Below, in pieces: positions 1 through 8,490 of a stretch of 64,000 nucleotides of DNA. A model generated the notes under the pieces. The model searched no databases. It had not been told where the DNA came from and saw nothing but the letters and a program-made list of their open reading frames with translations. Location: assembly GCA_014800895.1 (NCBI GenBank), contig JAAVFG010000040.1, positions 36,520-100,519 of the forward strand. Direction: 5' to 3'. This stretch comes from Bacteroidales bacterium. Lineage in GTDB: Bacteria > Bacteroidota > Bacteroidia > Bacteroidales > Muribaculaceae. A program made the translations under genes and the position numbers. How positions within the stretch are numbered: the stretch's first letter is position 1; each line of letters opens with the position of its first letter.

Positions 1-1163
1 GCACTAATGGAAAAGGCTCCACTTCCCATATGATTGCAGCTATACTTCAGGCTGCCGGATATAAGACTGCTCTCTACACATCTCCTCATCTTGTGGATTT
101 CCGCGAGAGGATAAAGATTAACGGGAAGATGATTCCTGAAGAGAAGGTTGTTGAATTTGTAAACGACTGGAAAGAGTGCGACTATTCGGGCGATGATCCC
201 TCCTTCTTCGAGCTTACTATGATGATGGCCTTTGACTGGTTTGCGAAAGAGGAGGTGGATTATGCAGTGATTGAAACCGGGATGGGCGGAAGGCTTGACT
301 CTACCAATATCCTTACTCCCCTTGCATGTGTTATCACCAATATTTCTCAGGATCATACCCAATTCCTTGGCGACACTCTTCCTGCGATTGCCGGCGAGAA
401 GGCAGGAATCATAAAAGAGGGTGTGCCTGTCGTGATTGGTGAGGCTGAGGGGGAAGTTGAAGATGTATTTGTAAAGAAAGCCGCGGAGAGCAATGCTCCG
501 CTCATCAAGGCGTATGAGAATGACTCCGTCGGTGGTTTCCATCTTAAAGATGATTGGTCGGGCTGGCAGGCTCACTCTGACCTCATCGGCGATTTTGAAG
601 TAGACCTGGCAGGAGATTACCAGCAAAAAAATATCCGTACTGTCCTGACTCTTCTCCCGGTATTGAGAGAAATAGGTATTTCTCTCTCTGATGATAAAGT
701 AAAGGAGGGTCTCGCCCATGCTGCTTCCTCTACAGGTCTTGCAGGGCGCTGGAGCGTAATGAGTCGGAATCCGCTCGTTATCTGCGACACCGGTCATAAT
801 ATCGGCGGATTAAGCTATAATATGGCTCGTCTCAGCAAGATTATGGAGGATAGAGATAAGGGAAGCCGGCTCAGGATGCTTATCGGTTTTGTAGCTGATA
901 AGGCTATTGACAAGATTCTGGATATATTTCCCCGGGATGCTGTCTATTATATCACTAATGCCGATATACCCCGGGCGCTCCCCGCTTCCCTGCTCAAAGT
1001 AAAATTTGATGAGCATGGGCTTTCCGGCAAGACTTATCCCGATGTCAAATCAGCATGGCATGCTATTTATCATGATGCTTCTCCCGAGGATGTCATATAT
1101 ATCGGGGGCTCTACTTTCATTGTAGCTGACTTCTTAGGAGAAAACCCTTGCTTTGAAGATTAA
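1..1163 (+). CDS. folC: Bifunctional folylpolyglutamate synthase/dihydrofolate synthase, 5'-truncated by the window edge
   Basis: Frame is open from base 3 (TNGKGSTSHMIAAILQAAGYKTALYTSPHL), so the ORF-track ATG at 30 is internal. Mur-ligase-like motifs include TNGKGST, ETGMGGRLDSTN and ISQDHTQFLG. Confidence 0.93.
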   Translation, partial: TNGKGSTSHMIAAILQAAGYKTALYTSPHLVDFRERIKINGKMIPEEKVVEFVNDWKECDYSGDDPSFFELTMMMAFDWFAKEEVDYAVIETGMGGRLDSTNILTPLACVITNISQDHTQFLGDTLPAIAGEKAGIIKEGVPVVIGEAEGEVEDVFVKKAAESNAPLIKAYENDSVGGFHLKDDWSGWQAHSDLIGDFEVDLAGDYQQKNIRTVLTLLPVLREIGISLSDDKVKEGLAHAASSTGLAGRWSVMSRNPLVICDTGHNIGGLSYNMARLSKIMEDRDKGSRLRMLIGFVADKAIDKILDIFPRDAVYYITNADIPRALPASLLKVKFDEHGLSGKTYPDVKSAWHAIYHDASPEDVIYIGGSTFIVADFLGENPCFED

Positions 1164-1185
1164 GCATCCACTAAAAAGATTGCTA

Positions 1186-1225
1186 AAGAGGAGGGATTGC
1201 AGCAGCAAACCCTCCTCTTCTTTAC
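1186..1225. terminator. Bidirectional Rho-independent terminator between convergent folC and rng
   Basis: 10-bp perfect stem AAGAGGAGGG / CCCTCCTCTT (1186-1195 / 1210-1219), T-rich on the folC side. Confidence 0.7.
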
Positions 1226-1246
1226 TTCTCAAAAACTGTGCGGATG

Positions 1247-2872
1247 TCAGTTTTCTTCTCTATCTCGATTTTTAATTCTCACTTTGTTCTTACTTTGGCT
1301 GGAATTCATATCGCTCTCCTCCTTAAGATCAACTTCCTTGCCATATTGGTCGATGACACGGTATTCAAGATAAGCGAGCGATTGATCAGGCACGATCTTA
1401 AGACCTCTGCCGAATCTGCGTTTCCATTTGCCGTATAGGGAGAACATCCCCTTCTTTACGTAAGCCTCTACAAACGGATGGATGTAGAGGATGAATTTTT
1501 TTACCTTCAGACTATTGACAAGATAATCGAGTTTCTCCTCCAATTTATCTGTAAAGAGTATGGAAGGCTGCACCTCCCCTTTGCCGAAACATGAGGGACA
1601 GGTCTCATTGGTGGTGATATCCAAAGCGGGACGCACTCTCTGGCGGGTGATCTGCATGAGCCCGAATTTGCTCAAGGGGAGTATATTATGACGTGCCCTA
1701 TCGTTAGCCATCACCTCCTTCATGTGATCATAGAGCGCCTGGCGATGCTCCGCTTTGTTCATATCTATGAAGTCGATCACTATTATACCACCCATATCGC
1801 GCAGACGAAGTTGTCGGGCTATCTCGTCGGCTGCCTTGAGATTGACATCCAGAGCATTGGTCTCCTGATCATTTGACGCCTTGCTTCTGTTTCCTGAATT
1901 GACATCGATCACATGAAGAGCCTCCGTATGCTCTATGATGATATAGGCGCCGCTCTTGAAAGATACAGTCTTGCCGAAACTGCTCTTGATCTGGCGGGTG
2001 ATATTGAAATGATCGAATATCGGGGTGTCCTTATCATAGAGCTTCACTATATCCTTGGTCTCGGGAGCGATAAGTCCTACGTAATTGCGGATTTGTTCGA
2101 AAGCCTCTTCATTATTGACATATATGTTTTCAAATGTCGGGCTGAAGATGTCCCGTATCACGCTCACCATTCTGGATTCCTCTTCAAAGATAAGAGCCGG
2201 ACTCTGGCTTCTCTGAAGCTTCGCTATGGAGTCTTCCCAATATTTCACTAAAGTGCGCATCTCGTTATTGAGCTCCGCCACTTTCTTATTTTCCGCCGAA
2301 GTACGCACGATTACACTGAATCCCTTGGGCTTGATGCTGCCGATTATCTGTCGGAGACGCACCTTCTCCTCTGTAGATTTTATCTTTTGGGAGATAGAGA
2401 TCTTATCGCCGAATGGCATCAGCACCATGAAGCGTCCGGTAAAAGAGATTTCAGTAGTGAGACGGGGACCCTTTGATGAGATCGGCTCCTTGGCTATCTG
2501 GACCAGAAGCTGATCGCCCGGCTGCACCACATCCGAAATTGTTCCGCTTTTTTCAATATCGGGCTCCGGCTGGAATTTAGAGATGTTAGGCACATTCTTC
2601 TTATCGCTCATCGCTTCTTTCAGAAATGAACGATAACTGCTGAATTGTGCCCCAAGATCGAGATAATGAAGAAAAGCATCCTTTTCATAGCCCACGTCGA
2701 GGAAGGCGGCGTTCAGACCCGGCATGATCTTCTTCACCTTCGCAAGATAGAGATCGCCCACAGCATAAGCTATGTTGCGGCTCTCCTTCTGCAAGGATAC
2801 GAGTCGACCATCCTCAAGCAACGCTATCGAAACGTCCTCCTGTTGTACATCTACTACTAATTCGCTTTTCAT
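1247..2872 (-). CDS. rng: Ribonuclease E/G family protein
   Basis: 541 aa. S1-like N-terminus (VGDLYLAKVKKIMPGLNAAFLDVGYEKDAFLH), catalytic region IIVIDFIDM and zinc-link motif TCPSCFGKG. Confidence 0.93.
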   Translation of the reverse strand: MKSELVVDVQQEDVSIALLEDGRLVSLQKESRNIAYAVGDLYLAKVKKIMPGLNAAFLDVGYEKDAFLHYLDLGAQFSSYRSFLKEAMSDKKNVPNISKFQPEPDIEKSGTISDVVQPGDQLLVQIAKEPISSKGPRLTTEISFTGRFMVLMPFGDKISISQKIKSTEEKVRLRQIIGSIKPKGFSVIVRTSAENKKVAELNNEMRTLVKYWEDSIAKLQRSQSPALIFEEESRMVSVIRDIFSPTFENIYVNNEEAFEQIRNYVGLIAPETKDIVKLYDKDTPIFDHFNITRQIKSSFGKTVSFKSGAYIIIEHTEALHVIDVNSGNRSKASNDQETNALDVNLKAADEIARQLRLRDMGGIIVIDFIDMNKAEHRQALYDHMKEVMANDRARHNILPLSKFGLMQITRQRVRPALDITTNETCPSCFGKGEVQPSILFTDKLEEKLDYLVNSLKVKKFILYIHPFVEAYVKKGMFSLYGKWKRRFGRGLKIVPDQSLAYLEYRVIDQYGKEVDLKEESDMNSSQSKNKVRIKNRDREEN

Positions 2873-2886
2873 GTCTTTTAATTAAA

Positions 2887-2930
2887 AAGAACAAACCTCC
2901 TTTCAGCCTACGCTGTTTCGGTTTGTTCTT
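2887..2930 (-). promoter_or_regulatory. Terminator- or attenuator-like hairpin in the rng leader
   Basis: 11-bp perfect inverted repeat AAGAACAAACC / GGTTTGTTCTT, followed on the minus strand by TTTTTAATTAAAAGAC-ATG(rng). Confidence 0.6.
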
Positions 2931-3011
2931 ATGATTTCTGTCAGCGCTTTCATCCTGACTACTCCGGAGAGAGCAGGGATTAGCGAGTCGAATCTTTCTC
3001 AAGAAGATTGC

Positions 3012-3101
3012 TTATTTCTTCTTATGACGATTCTTTCTCAGTCTCTTCTTGCGCTTGTGAGTCGCCATCTTGTGGCCTTTTCTCTTCTTTCCGCTTGGCA
3101 T
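3012..3101 (-). CDS. 29-aa highly basic protein, AURKAIP1/COX24 (mS38-like) domain family
   Basis: Translated by hand: MPSGKKRKGHKMATHKRKKRLRKNRHKKK*. Below the ORF-track length cut-off; lies between HU and rng on the same strand. Confidence 0.8.
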   Translation of the reverse strand: MPSGKKRKGHKMATHKRKKRLRKNRHKKK

Positions 3102-3154
3102 GACGTATTATTTTTTATTGATTAATATTTATGTTGTTTGTTCCTTTTTGGATT

Positions 3155-3433
3155 TTAATCTTCTTTTACAGCATCCATAAATACCTTGGAGGGCTTGAAT
3201 GCCGGAATCTTATGCTCGGGTATTTTAAGAGTGGTATTTTTAGAGATGTTGCGTGCGGTCTTCTCCTTACGGGTCTTTACCACAAAGCTTCCGAATCCGC
3301 GAAGATAGACGTTGTTGCCACCCGCCATGGAGTCTTTCACCACATCCATCAGCTTCTCTACTATGGCAAGAACAGCACCTTTCTCAAGACCGGTCTGTCG
3401 GGAGATCTCATTTACAATATCTGCCTTTGTCAT
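3155..3433 (-). CDS. HU/IHF family DNA-binding protein
   Basis: 92 aa; MTKADIVNEISRQTGL and NVYLRGFGSFVVKTRKEKTARN are HU/IHF hallmarks. Confidence 0.93.
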   Translation of the reverse strand: MTKADIVNEISRQTGLEKGAVLAIVEKLMDVVKDSMAGGNNVYLRGFGSFVVKTRKEKTARNISKNTTLKIPEHKIPAFKPSKVFMDAVKED

Positions 3434-3638
3434 TGTATCTCTTTTTTCTTTCTTATTTTTCTTTTAACGCCATTCAAAACAGGCGAAATTTCCCCCTGTC
3501 TTTTTTAGCACTGCAAATATCGTAATTTTTTTTGAATATTTCCCTATATACCATGCGTTTTTATCCTTTTTTTGAGCAATTTTCACCGTTTTCAGTTCTT
3601 TGCGTGCTTCTTTCCTCTCTATCTTCCCCTTTTTTGCT

Positions 3639-4250
3639 CTATTTATCTTCCTCTACCTCCTCCACGGAGGCACCCTCCACTTTTGATAATTTCCCTGTTA
3701 TCTCCTCTTTCAGATCTTCGGCAAATTCAAGGGTGACATGGCAGAGATTATCGAAATTCTTTTCCAGCGTCTCCACTCCATCCTGTTTTGCGACTCTCAT
3801 CACGCCGTCCTGACACATATAGGGGAAACTGACTTTAATGCGGCACATCTTGTGCATCTCCTTTATCCCCGCTTCCTCTATCGCGAGCTTCGCCGCCTCC
3901 TTGTATGCGCTTATCAATCCTGACGTGCCTAATTTTATCCCTCCGAAATATCTCACCACTACTATGAGGACGTCTGTAACGTTAAAGCTGTTAATCTGTC
4001 CGAGTATCGGTTTGCCGGCTGTGCCGGAGGGTTCGCCATTATCGTTTAGCTGCCATTCGAGCCGGTCGGGACCTATCATATAAGCCCAGCATACATGCCG
4101 CGCATCATGATATTCATTCTGAAGCCGCTTTATCTCACTTTTCGCCTCATCAGCTGAATGGACGGGAAGGGCAAACGAAAGAAACCGGCTCATCTTCTCT
4201 TTATATTGAGAGGAGCCGGTACCTTTTATCGTATAGTAGAGATCGCTCAT
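3639..4250 (-). CDS. YigZ/IMPACT family protein
   Basis: Motifs HARHVCWAYMIG, NDNGEPSGTAGKPIL and VVRYFGGIKLGTSGLISAY. Confidence 0.9.
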   Translation of the reverse strand: MSDLYYTIKGTGSSQYKEKMSRFLSFALPVHSADEAKSEIKRLQNEYHDARHVCWAYMIGPDRLEWQLNDNGEPSGTAGKPILGQINSFNVTDVLIVVVRYFGGIKLGTSGLISAYKEAAKLAIEEAGIKEMHKMCRIKVSFPYMCQDGVMRVAKQDGVETLEKNFDNLCHVTLEFAEDLKEEITGKLSKVEGASVEEVEEDK

Positions 4251-4837
4251 CCGAAGAAATTCTCTATGTCATGCTCGCTCTTGGGATAGAGCAGCATACC
4301 GTTGGCGATATTATATACTTTCTCTCTTCCTAAAGTCTCTCCTACTATAGACAATGCCCAGAGAAGCGCATTGGCAGGACCATTGCCTAATACAAACTTA
4401 CCATCGACCACTACCGATTTATCAACTATCACCTTACAATTAAGCATATCCTCAAATCCGGGATAGCAAGTGGCACGGCTTTCGGCGAGGAGTCCCAACT
4501 GTCCCAAAACTACTGCGGGGGCGGCGCAGATTGCAGCGATACGTCCATCCGCGCTTGCCGCCTGATTTCTGAGCAATCCATGAAGAGGTGCGAATTCATA
4601 CAGATTCTTGGCGCCGGGCATTCCGCCGGGGAGAATCAGCCATTCGGCAGATGCCACTAATGCCGGGTCATAGATACAGTCGGCGCCTACCACTACGCCG
4701 TGCGCACCGGTCACTCTTAACGATGAGGTAATTGATACAGTCTTTACCGGAATTTCGGCACGACGAAGCACATCGACCACTGTCAATGCCTCTATCTCCT
4801 CAAATCCATCGGCAAGAAATACAAACGATTCTTTCAT
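4247..4837 (-). CDS. DJ-1/PfpI (YajL/ThiJ) family protein
   Basis: FLADGFEEIEALTVVDVLRRA, LPGGMPGAKNL and nucleophile region AAICAAPAVVLG. Confidence 0.9.
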   Translation of the reverse strand: MKESFVFLADGFEEIEALTVVDVLRRAEIPVKTVSITSSLRVTGAHGVVVGADCIYDPALVASAEWLILPGGMPGAKNLYEFAPLHGLLRNQAASADGRIAAICAAPAVVLGQLGLLAESRATCYPGFEDMLNCKVIVDKSVVVDGKFVLGNGPANALLWALSIVGETLGREKVYNIANGMLLYPKSEHDIENFFG

Positions 4838-4934
4838 TTTATATGTTTTAGAGTTATAATTCTATCTGTCTGTGATATGGTAGTTGCATAAACAACTTCA
4901 TTATTTTATTCGGTCTAAGATATAATTTTATTTT

Positions 4935-4942
4935 TATCTTTG
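4935..4942 (+). promoter_or_regulatory. Candidate Bacteroidetes -7 element for apbE
   Basis: TATCTTTG (TAnnTTTG) 26 nt before the ATG; no convincing -33 element. Confidence 0.45.
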
Positions 4943-4968
4943 CAAGAATTTTAATTCATTTTAGTATT

Positions 4969-6036
4969 ATGGATATTTTTTATAAGAAATATTTCCATCA
5001 TTCCGGCGGAGGGATCAACGTTTTTCCCCTCGGTGGTAATTTATCTTTTTCTTTCTATGCTCTCATATTTCTTTCGGCATTTCTCCTCTCCTCCTGCTCA
5101 GGCTCGTCAAAGAAAGTGAATGAGGAGTATATCAATGAGCGGGGAATGGTTTGGAACACTACATTTAACATCACTTATCAGTCCTCGCGAAATCTTGGGG
5201 ATTCAATCAGGAAAGTGCTGGATGAAGTGGGTCATAATCTTTCCGTTTTTGACACCACTTCTTTGGTAAGCAGGGTTAACAGGCAGGATTCAACCTTGGT
5301 TAATACCGATTTCATCCGCGTTTACATAATGTCGCGTAAAATCAACAGACTATCCGGCGGTCTCTTTGATCCAACGGTCTCTCCTTTGGTGACAGCCTGG
5401 GGGTTCGGTCCGGAACATAAGGCTACTGCCGATACCCTGCGTCTTGATTCTCTCCTGCGGATTGTGGGCATTGAGAAAACCCATCTCAAATATGACTCGA
5501 TTATAAAGGACACACCCGATATTCAATTTAATTTTTCAGCCATTGCCAAAGGCTACGGCGTGGATCGTGTGGCTGAGGCTCTCAAGAAGGAGGGGGTGAA
5601 GAATTTTCTTGTAGAGATAGGAGGCGAAATAAGGGCGGCAGGTAAGAACCCGCGCGGCACCGGCTGGAATATTTCTGTTGACCGCCCTATAATGAACGAC
5701 TCGGCTGTAATCCATGAGTCGCAGTTAGTCATAGCTTTTACCAACATGGGTATGGCGACTTCCGGCAATTACCGGAATTACAAGGAGACAAAGAGCGGAG
5801 AAAGATACGGACATACAATCTCCCCTTTGACCGGGCGTCCTATAAAGACTGACATTCTCAGCGCCACAGTCCTGGCTCCATCTTCTATGGAAGCTGACGG
5901 TCTCGCCACTGCCTTCATGGCGATGGGAAGAGAGAAAACGATGGAATTGAACAGAAAACTCAAACTCCCCATACTTCTCGTTTGCTCCGATACTGTGTGG
6001 ACCTCTCCGCAATTTGAGGGGCTGATAGTAAAATAA
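4969..6036 (+). CDS. apbE: FAD:protein FMN transferase (ApbE family), predicted lipoprotein
   Basis: Hydrophobic N-terminus ending in FLLSSCSG (lipobox); GGLFDPTVSPLVTAWGFG, FSAIAKGYGVDRVAE, EIGGEIRAAG and ATSGNYRNY. Confidence 0.92.
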   Translation: MDIFYKKYFHHSGGGINVFPLGGNLSFSFYALIFLSAFLLSSCSGSSKKVNEEYINERGMVWNTTFNITYQSSRNLGDSIRKVLDEVGHNLSVFDTTSLVSRVNRQDSTLVNTDFIRVYIMSRKINRLSGGLFDPTVSPLVTAWGFGPEHKATADTLRLDSLLRIVGIEKTHLKYDSIIKDTPDIQFNFSAIAKGYGVDRVAEALKKEGVKNFLVEIGGEIRAAGKNPRGTGWNISVDRPIMNDSAVIHESQLVIAFTNMGMATSGNYRNYKETKSGERYGHTISPLTGRPIKTDILSATVLAPSSMEADGLATAFMAMGREKTMELNRKLKLPILLVCSDTVWTSPQFEGLIVK

Positions 6037-6060
6037 GGATCTGTTAGTCGAATAAAGAAA

Positions 6061-6117
6061 CTGATGGATATTAAAGGAGCTGATGGATATTAAAGGAGCT
6101 GATGGATATTAAAAAAG
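6061..6117. repeat. Three 19-bp tandem copies of CTGATGGATATTAAAGGAG
   Basis: 6061-6079 and 6080-6098 are identical; 6099-6117 ends in AAAAAG and merges into the terminator stem. Confidence 0.95.
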
Positions 6118-6157
6118 ATGTGCCTGGATTTATTATCAATCCGGGCACATCTTTTTT
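6111..6157. terminator. Bidirectional terminator between apbE and the patatin gene
   Basis: 20-bp stem AAAAAAGATGTGCCTGGATT / AATCCGGGCACATCTTTTTT with one wobble pair and a 7-nt loop; U-tract on both strands. Confidence 0.93.
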
Positions 6158-6171
6158 ACATCTTAAGGCTT

Positions 6172-8478
6172 CTATCTCAATATTCTGGGCGCGTGGAAAA
6201 GGAGTCCGAAGTTTATTCCGAAGTTCCAGTTCCTTGCCGGATATGAGAGATAATTTCCGTAGAGAGAGAGGCTGGCAAAGGGGAAGTTATATACCACCGC
6301 CATTTCTCCGATAAATTCGGCTCTGTTAAACCATCCTTTGTAATAAGCTGAGTTATTGATTCCTCTCTTCAGATCTCTGATAGGTGAATAGACATAGAAG
6401 TCTCCCCTCACCTGCAATTTGCTTACCGGCTTCCAGATTGGCATCACTCCTGCCGCCACATAATTGTCTGATCTGAACGCCTCGTTAAAGTAATTCTGTG
6501 TCGAGGGTGTCGGTGCAAATGCAGGAGCATGTACCAATGTCGCAGTGTAATTCTGTGTAGTGTTCTGGAAGGTTGCCAGAGCATTTGCGGAGCCTCCGAT
6601 GGCAAAATTCTTCCCTACCTGGAAGAACTGTTTCCAGTATCCCTCCACTGAAGCGCGGTAATGGGCTTCAAATGGTGTGCGCTCCGCTTTTATACCATTA
6701 GGAGTGAAACGGGCTCTCTCATGACTCCCCTGCAGATCCGCTCTCCATTCCATTCCTTCGCTGGGATAAAGAGGATCATTTACAAGTCCCCCTTTGAAGC
6801 CTGCTCTCAAAGCGGTGATGAAATATTGGGTCTTGTCCTTGCTGGTGTGCGCGAAATCCGCCACGTTTGTCGGGAAGTAGGAATCTGATTCATAACCCCA
6901 CGTGAGATCGGCATATCCTATGGATTGACGGCACATTTCCCATACATATTTCATTCGGAGGAAGTTTTGGTTCTCGGTGATGAATGTCGGCGTTGAAGTC
7001 TCATAGAAAAGGAGCTCTGAGTCATAATACTTCTGCCTCTGTCCTACTGCCATAATCTCCAGATATGAGGGACGCGCGGAGCGAAGAGAGAAGCGACCTG
7101 ACAATTTGCCGGCGAAATATGACTGACCGATCCAGCCCTGGAGATTTATGTCGAGGGAGTTAAAGCTTAGCGTATGATATCCGAGATCAAGATAGAGCAT
7201 GGAGTTGGTGGATGACGTGATCCAGCCTCCCACGCCTAACGACCAGGGCTTCTTGACATCCGCTTCTAACAGAAGGGTGTTTTTACCGTTCTTCCCGAAT
7301 TCTGCCTGCGGCACAAGATTGGAGAGTGTGCCGTCGGTCATGGCGCGGTAATAAGCTTTCTGTGTCTGCTCGAGATCAATCGGTTTGGATTTGGGTCCCT
7401 GAAAGAGATAACGTATATAACGCTGCTGGTTCGGGGTGGCTCCTTCCACCTCCACAGAATCGAATTCCACTTTGGGCGTGGCGGCTGCAAAGCGTTCGCG
7501 GCGCGCGGTCACTTCAGCTAATGGCTCACGGGCGGAAACTCTCTTCTTGATTGAATCGACCATTGACAATCCGGTCTTGTATCCGATCTCATAGATGGTC
7601 TGTGCCTGTCCGAAGTCGAGAACGCCGAAATTCAGCACCGGCACCTGAATCTTTATACCATTTTTGGAGGGGACGGAATAGTCATTGTTCTGGATAATCA
7701 TATCCTCCAGCTGACTATAAATATTCCCCTGCTGAGGCTTTTTATCGGGGGAGGATACGGAGACTCCGATAATAAAATCGGGATTGAAATCCTCCTGCAT
7801 CACATTTACCGGGAAGTTATCATAAATGCCTCCGTCATAAACGAGCGTACCGTTAAGCTTTATCGGTCGGAAGACTAACGGAAAGGACATTGAAGCTCTG
7901 ACTGCATCGCCCAATGATCCTTTAGAGAGTACCTCCTTATGCTTTTCATAAACATTGGAAGTGACGCAACGGAATGGTACGAAGAGATTATTGAAGTTTT
8001 CCTTACACTGTAAGGTATAAGGCGCGAAAAGCTCCAGAAACTCAATATTCATCGGTATGGGGGATATCAGAGAGGTGGGTATCATGGAGAATACCCCTGT
8101 CGTATCTTTCAGACTGACATTGACCCCTACCCATTGCGGGGTGGGATCAAGGCGTGAATACCGGGTGATGTTTTTAGGATTCACAACGCCCGTGCTCCAA
8201 TATCCGAAGTCTTTTGACGTGAAGAGATCCATCATCCTTGCCGGACTCCATCCGCAAGAATAAAGCGACCCGACGATAGCTCCCATAGAAGTGCCTGTCA
8301 CATAATCCACCGGAATATCGTTATCCTCCAGCGCCTTTATCACTCCGACATGCGCAATTCCTTTGGCTCCTCCTCCACTAAGCACGAGTCCCACCGTCTG
8401 GCGCTTTTCAGCGCCGTTTACCATGAGACTGCCGAGGGCTATCATTGCCGCTGTCAGAATCTTTACTATTCCTTTCAT
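6172..8478 (-). CDS. Patatin-like phospholipase with C-terminal surface-antigen (BamA-like) barrel
   Basis: 768 aa; signal peptide; GLVLSGGGAKGIAHVGV, GTSMGAIVG and DGGIYDNFPV (patatin Ser/Asp dyad); beta-rich C-terminus ending NFGINFGLLFHAPRILR. Confidence 0.9.
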   Translation of the reverse strand: MKGIVKILTAAMIALGSLMVNGAEKRQTVGLVLSGGGAKGIAHVGVIKALEDNDIPVDYVTGTSMGAIVGSLYSCGWSPARMMDLFTSKDFGYWSTGVVNPKNITRYSRLDPTPQWVGVNVSLKDTTGVFSMIPTSLISPIPMNIEFLELFAPYTLQCKENFNNLFVPFRCVTSNVYEKHKEVLSKGSLGDAVRASMSFPLVFRPIKLNGTLVYDGGIYDNFPVNVMQEDFNPDFIIGVSVSSPDKKPQQGNIYSQLEDMIIQNNDYSVPSKNGIKIQVPVLNFGVLDFGQAQTIYEIGYKTGLSMVDSIKKRVSAREPLAEVTARRERFAAATPKVEFDSVEVEGATPNQQRYIRYLFQGPKSKPIDLEQTQKAYYRAMTDGTLSNLVPQAEFGKNGKNTLLLEADVKKPWSLGVGGWITSSTNSMLYLDLGYHTLSFNSLDINLQGWIGQSYFAGKLSGRFSLRSARPSYLEIMAVGQRQKYYDSELLFYETSTPTFITENQNFLRMKYVWEMCRQSIGYADLTWGYESDSYFPTNVADFAHTSKDKTQYFITALRAGFKGGLVNDPLYPSEGMEWRADLQGSHERARFTPNGIKAERTPFEAHYRASVEGYWKQFFQVGKNFAIGGSANALATFQNTTQNYTATLVHAPAFAPTPSTQNYFNEAFRSDNYVAAGVMPIWKPVSKLQVRGDFYVYSPIRDLKRGINNSAYYKGWFNRAEFIGEMAVVYNFPFASLSLYGNYLSYPARNWNFGINFGLLFHAPRILR

Positions 8479-8490
8479 GGTATTTCTTTG

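Noticed and set aside
2814-3002. 62-aa ORF upstream of rng
   Set aside because: Overlaps the leader hairpin and the rng start region in another frame; no recognizable family.
3131-3525. Plus-strand ORFs of 125 and 90 aa
   Set aside because: Antisense to the HU gene with no coding-like features.
6061-6117. Possible CRISPR-like repeat array
   Set aside because: Only three directly adjacent 19-bp copies, no spacers and no cas genes; simple tandem duplication.
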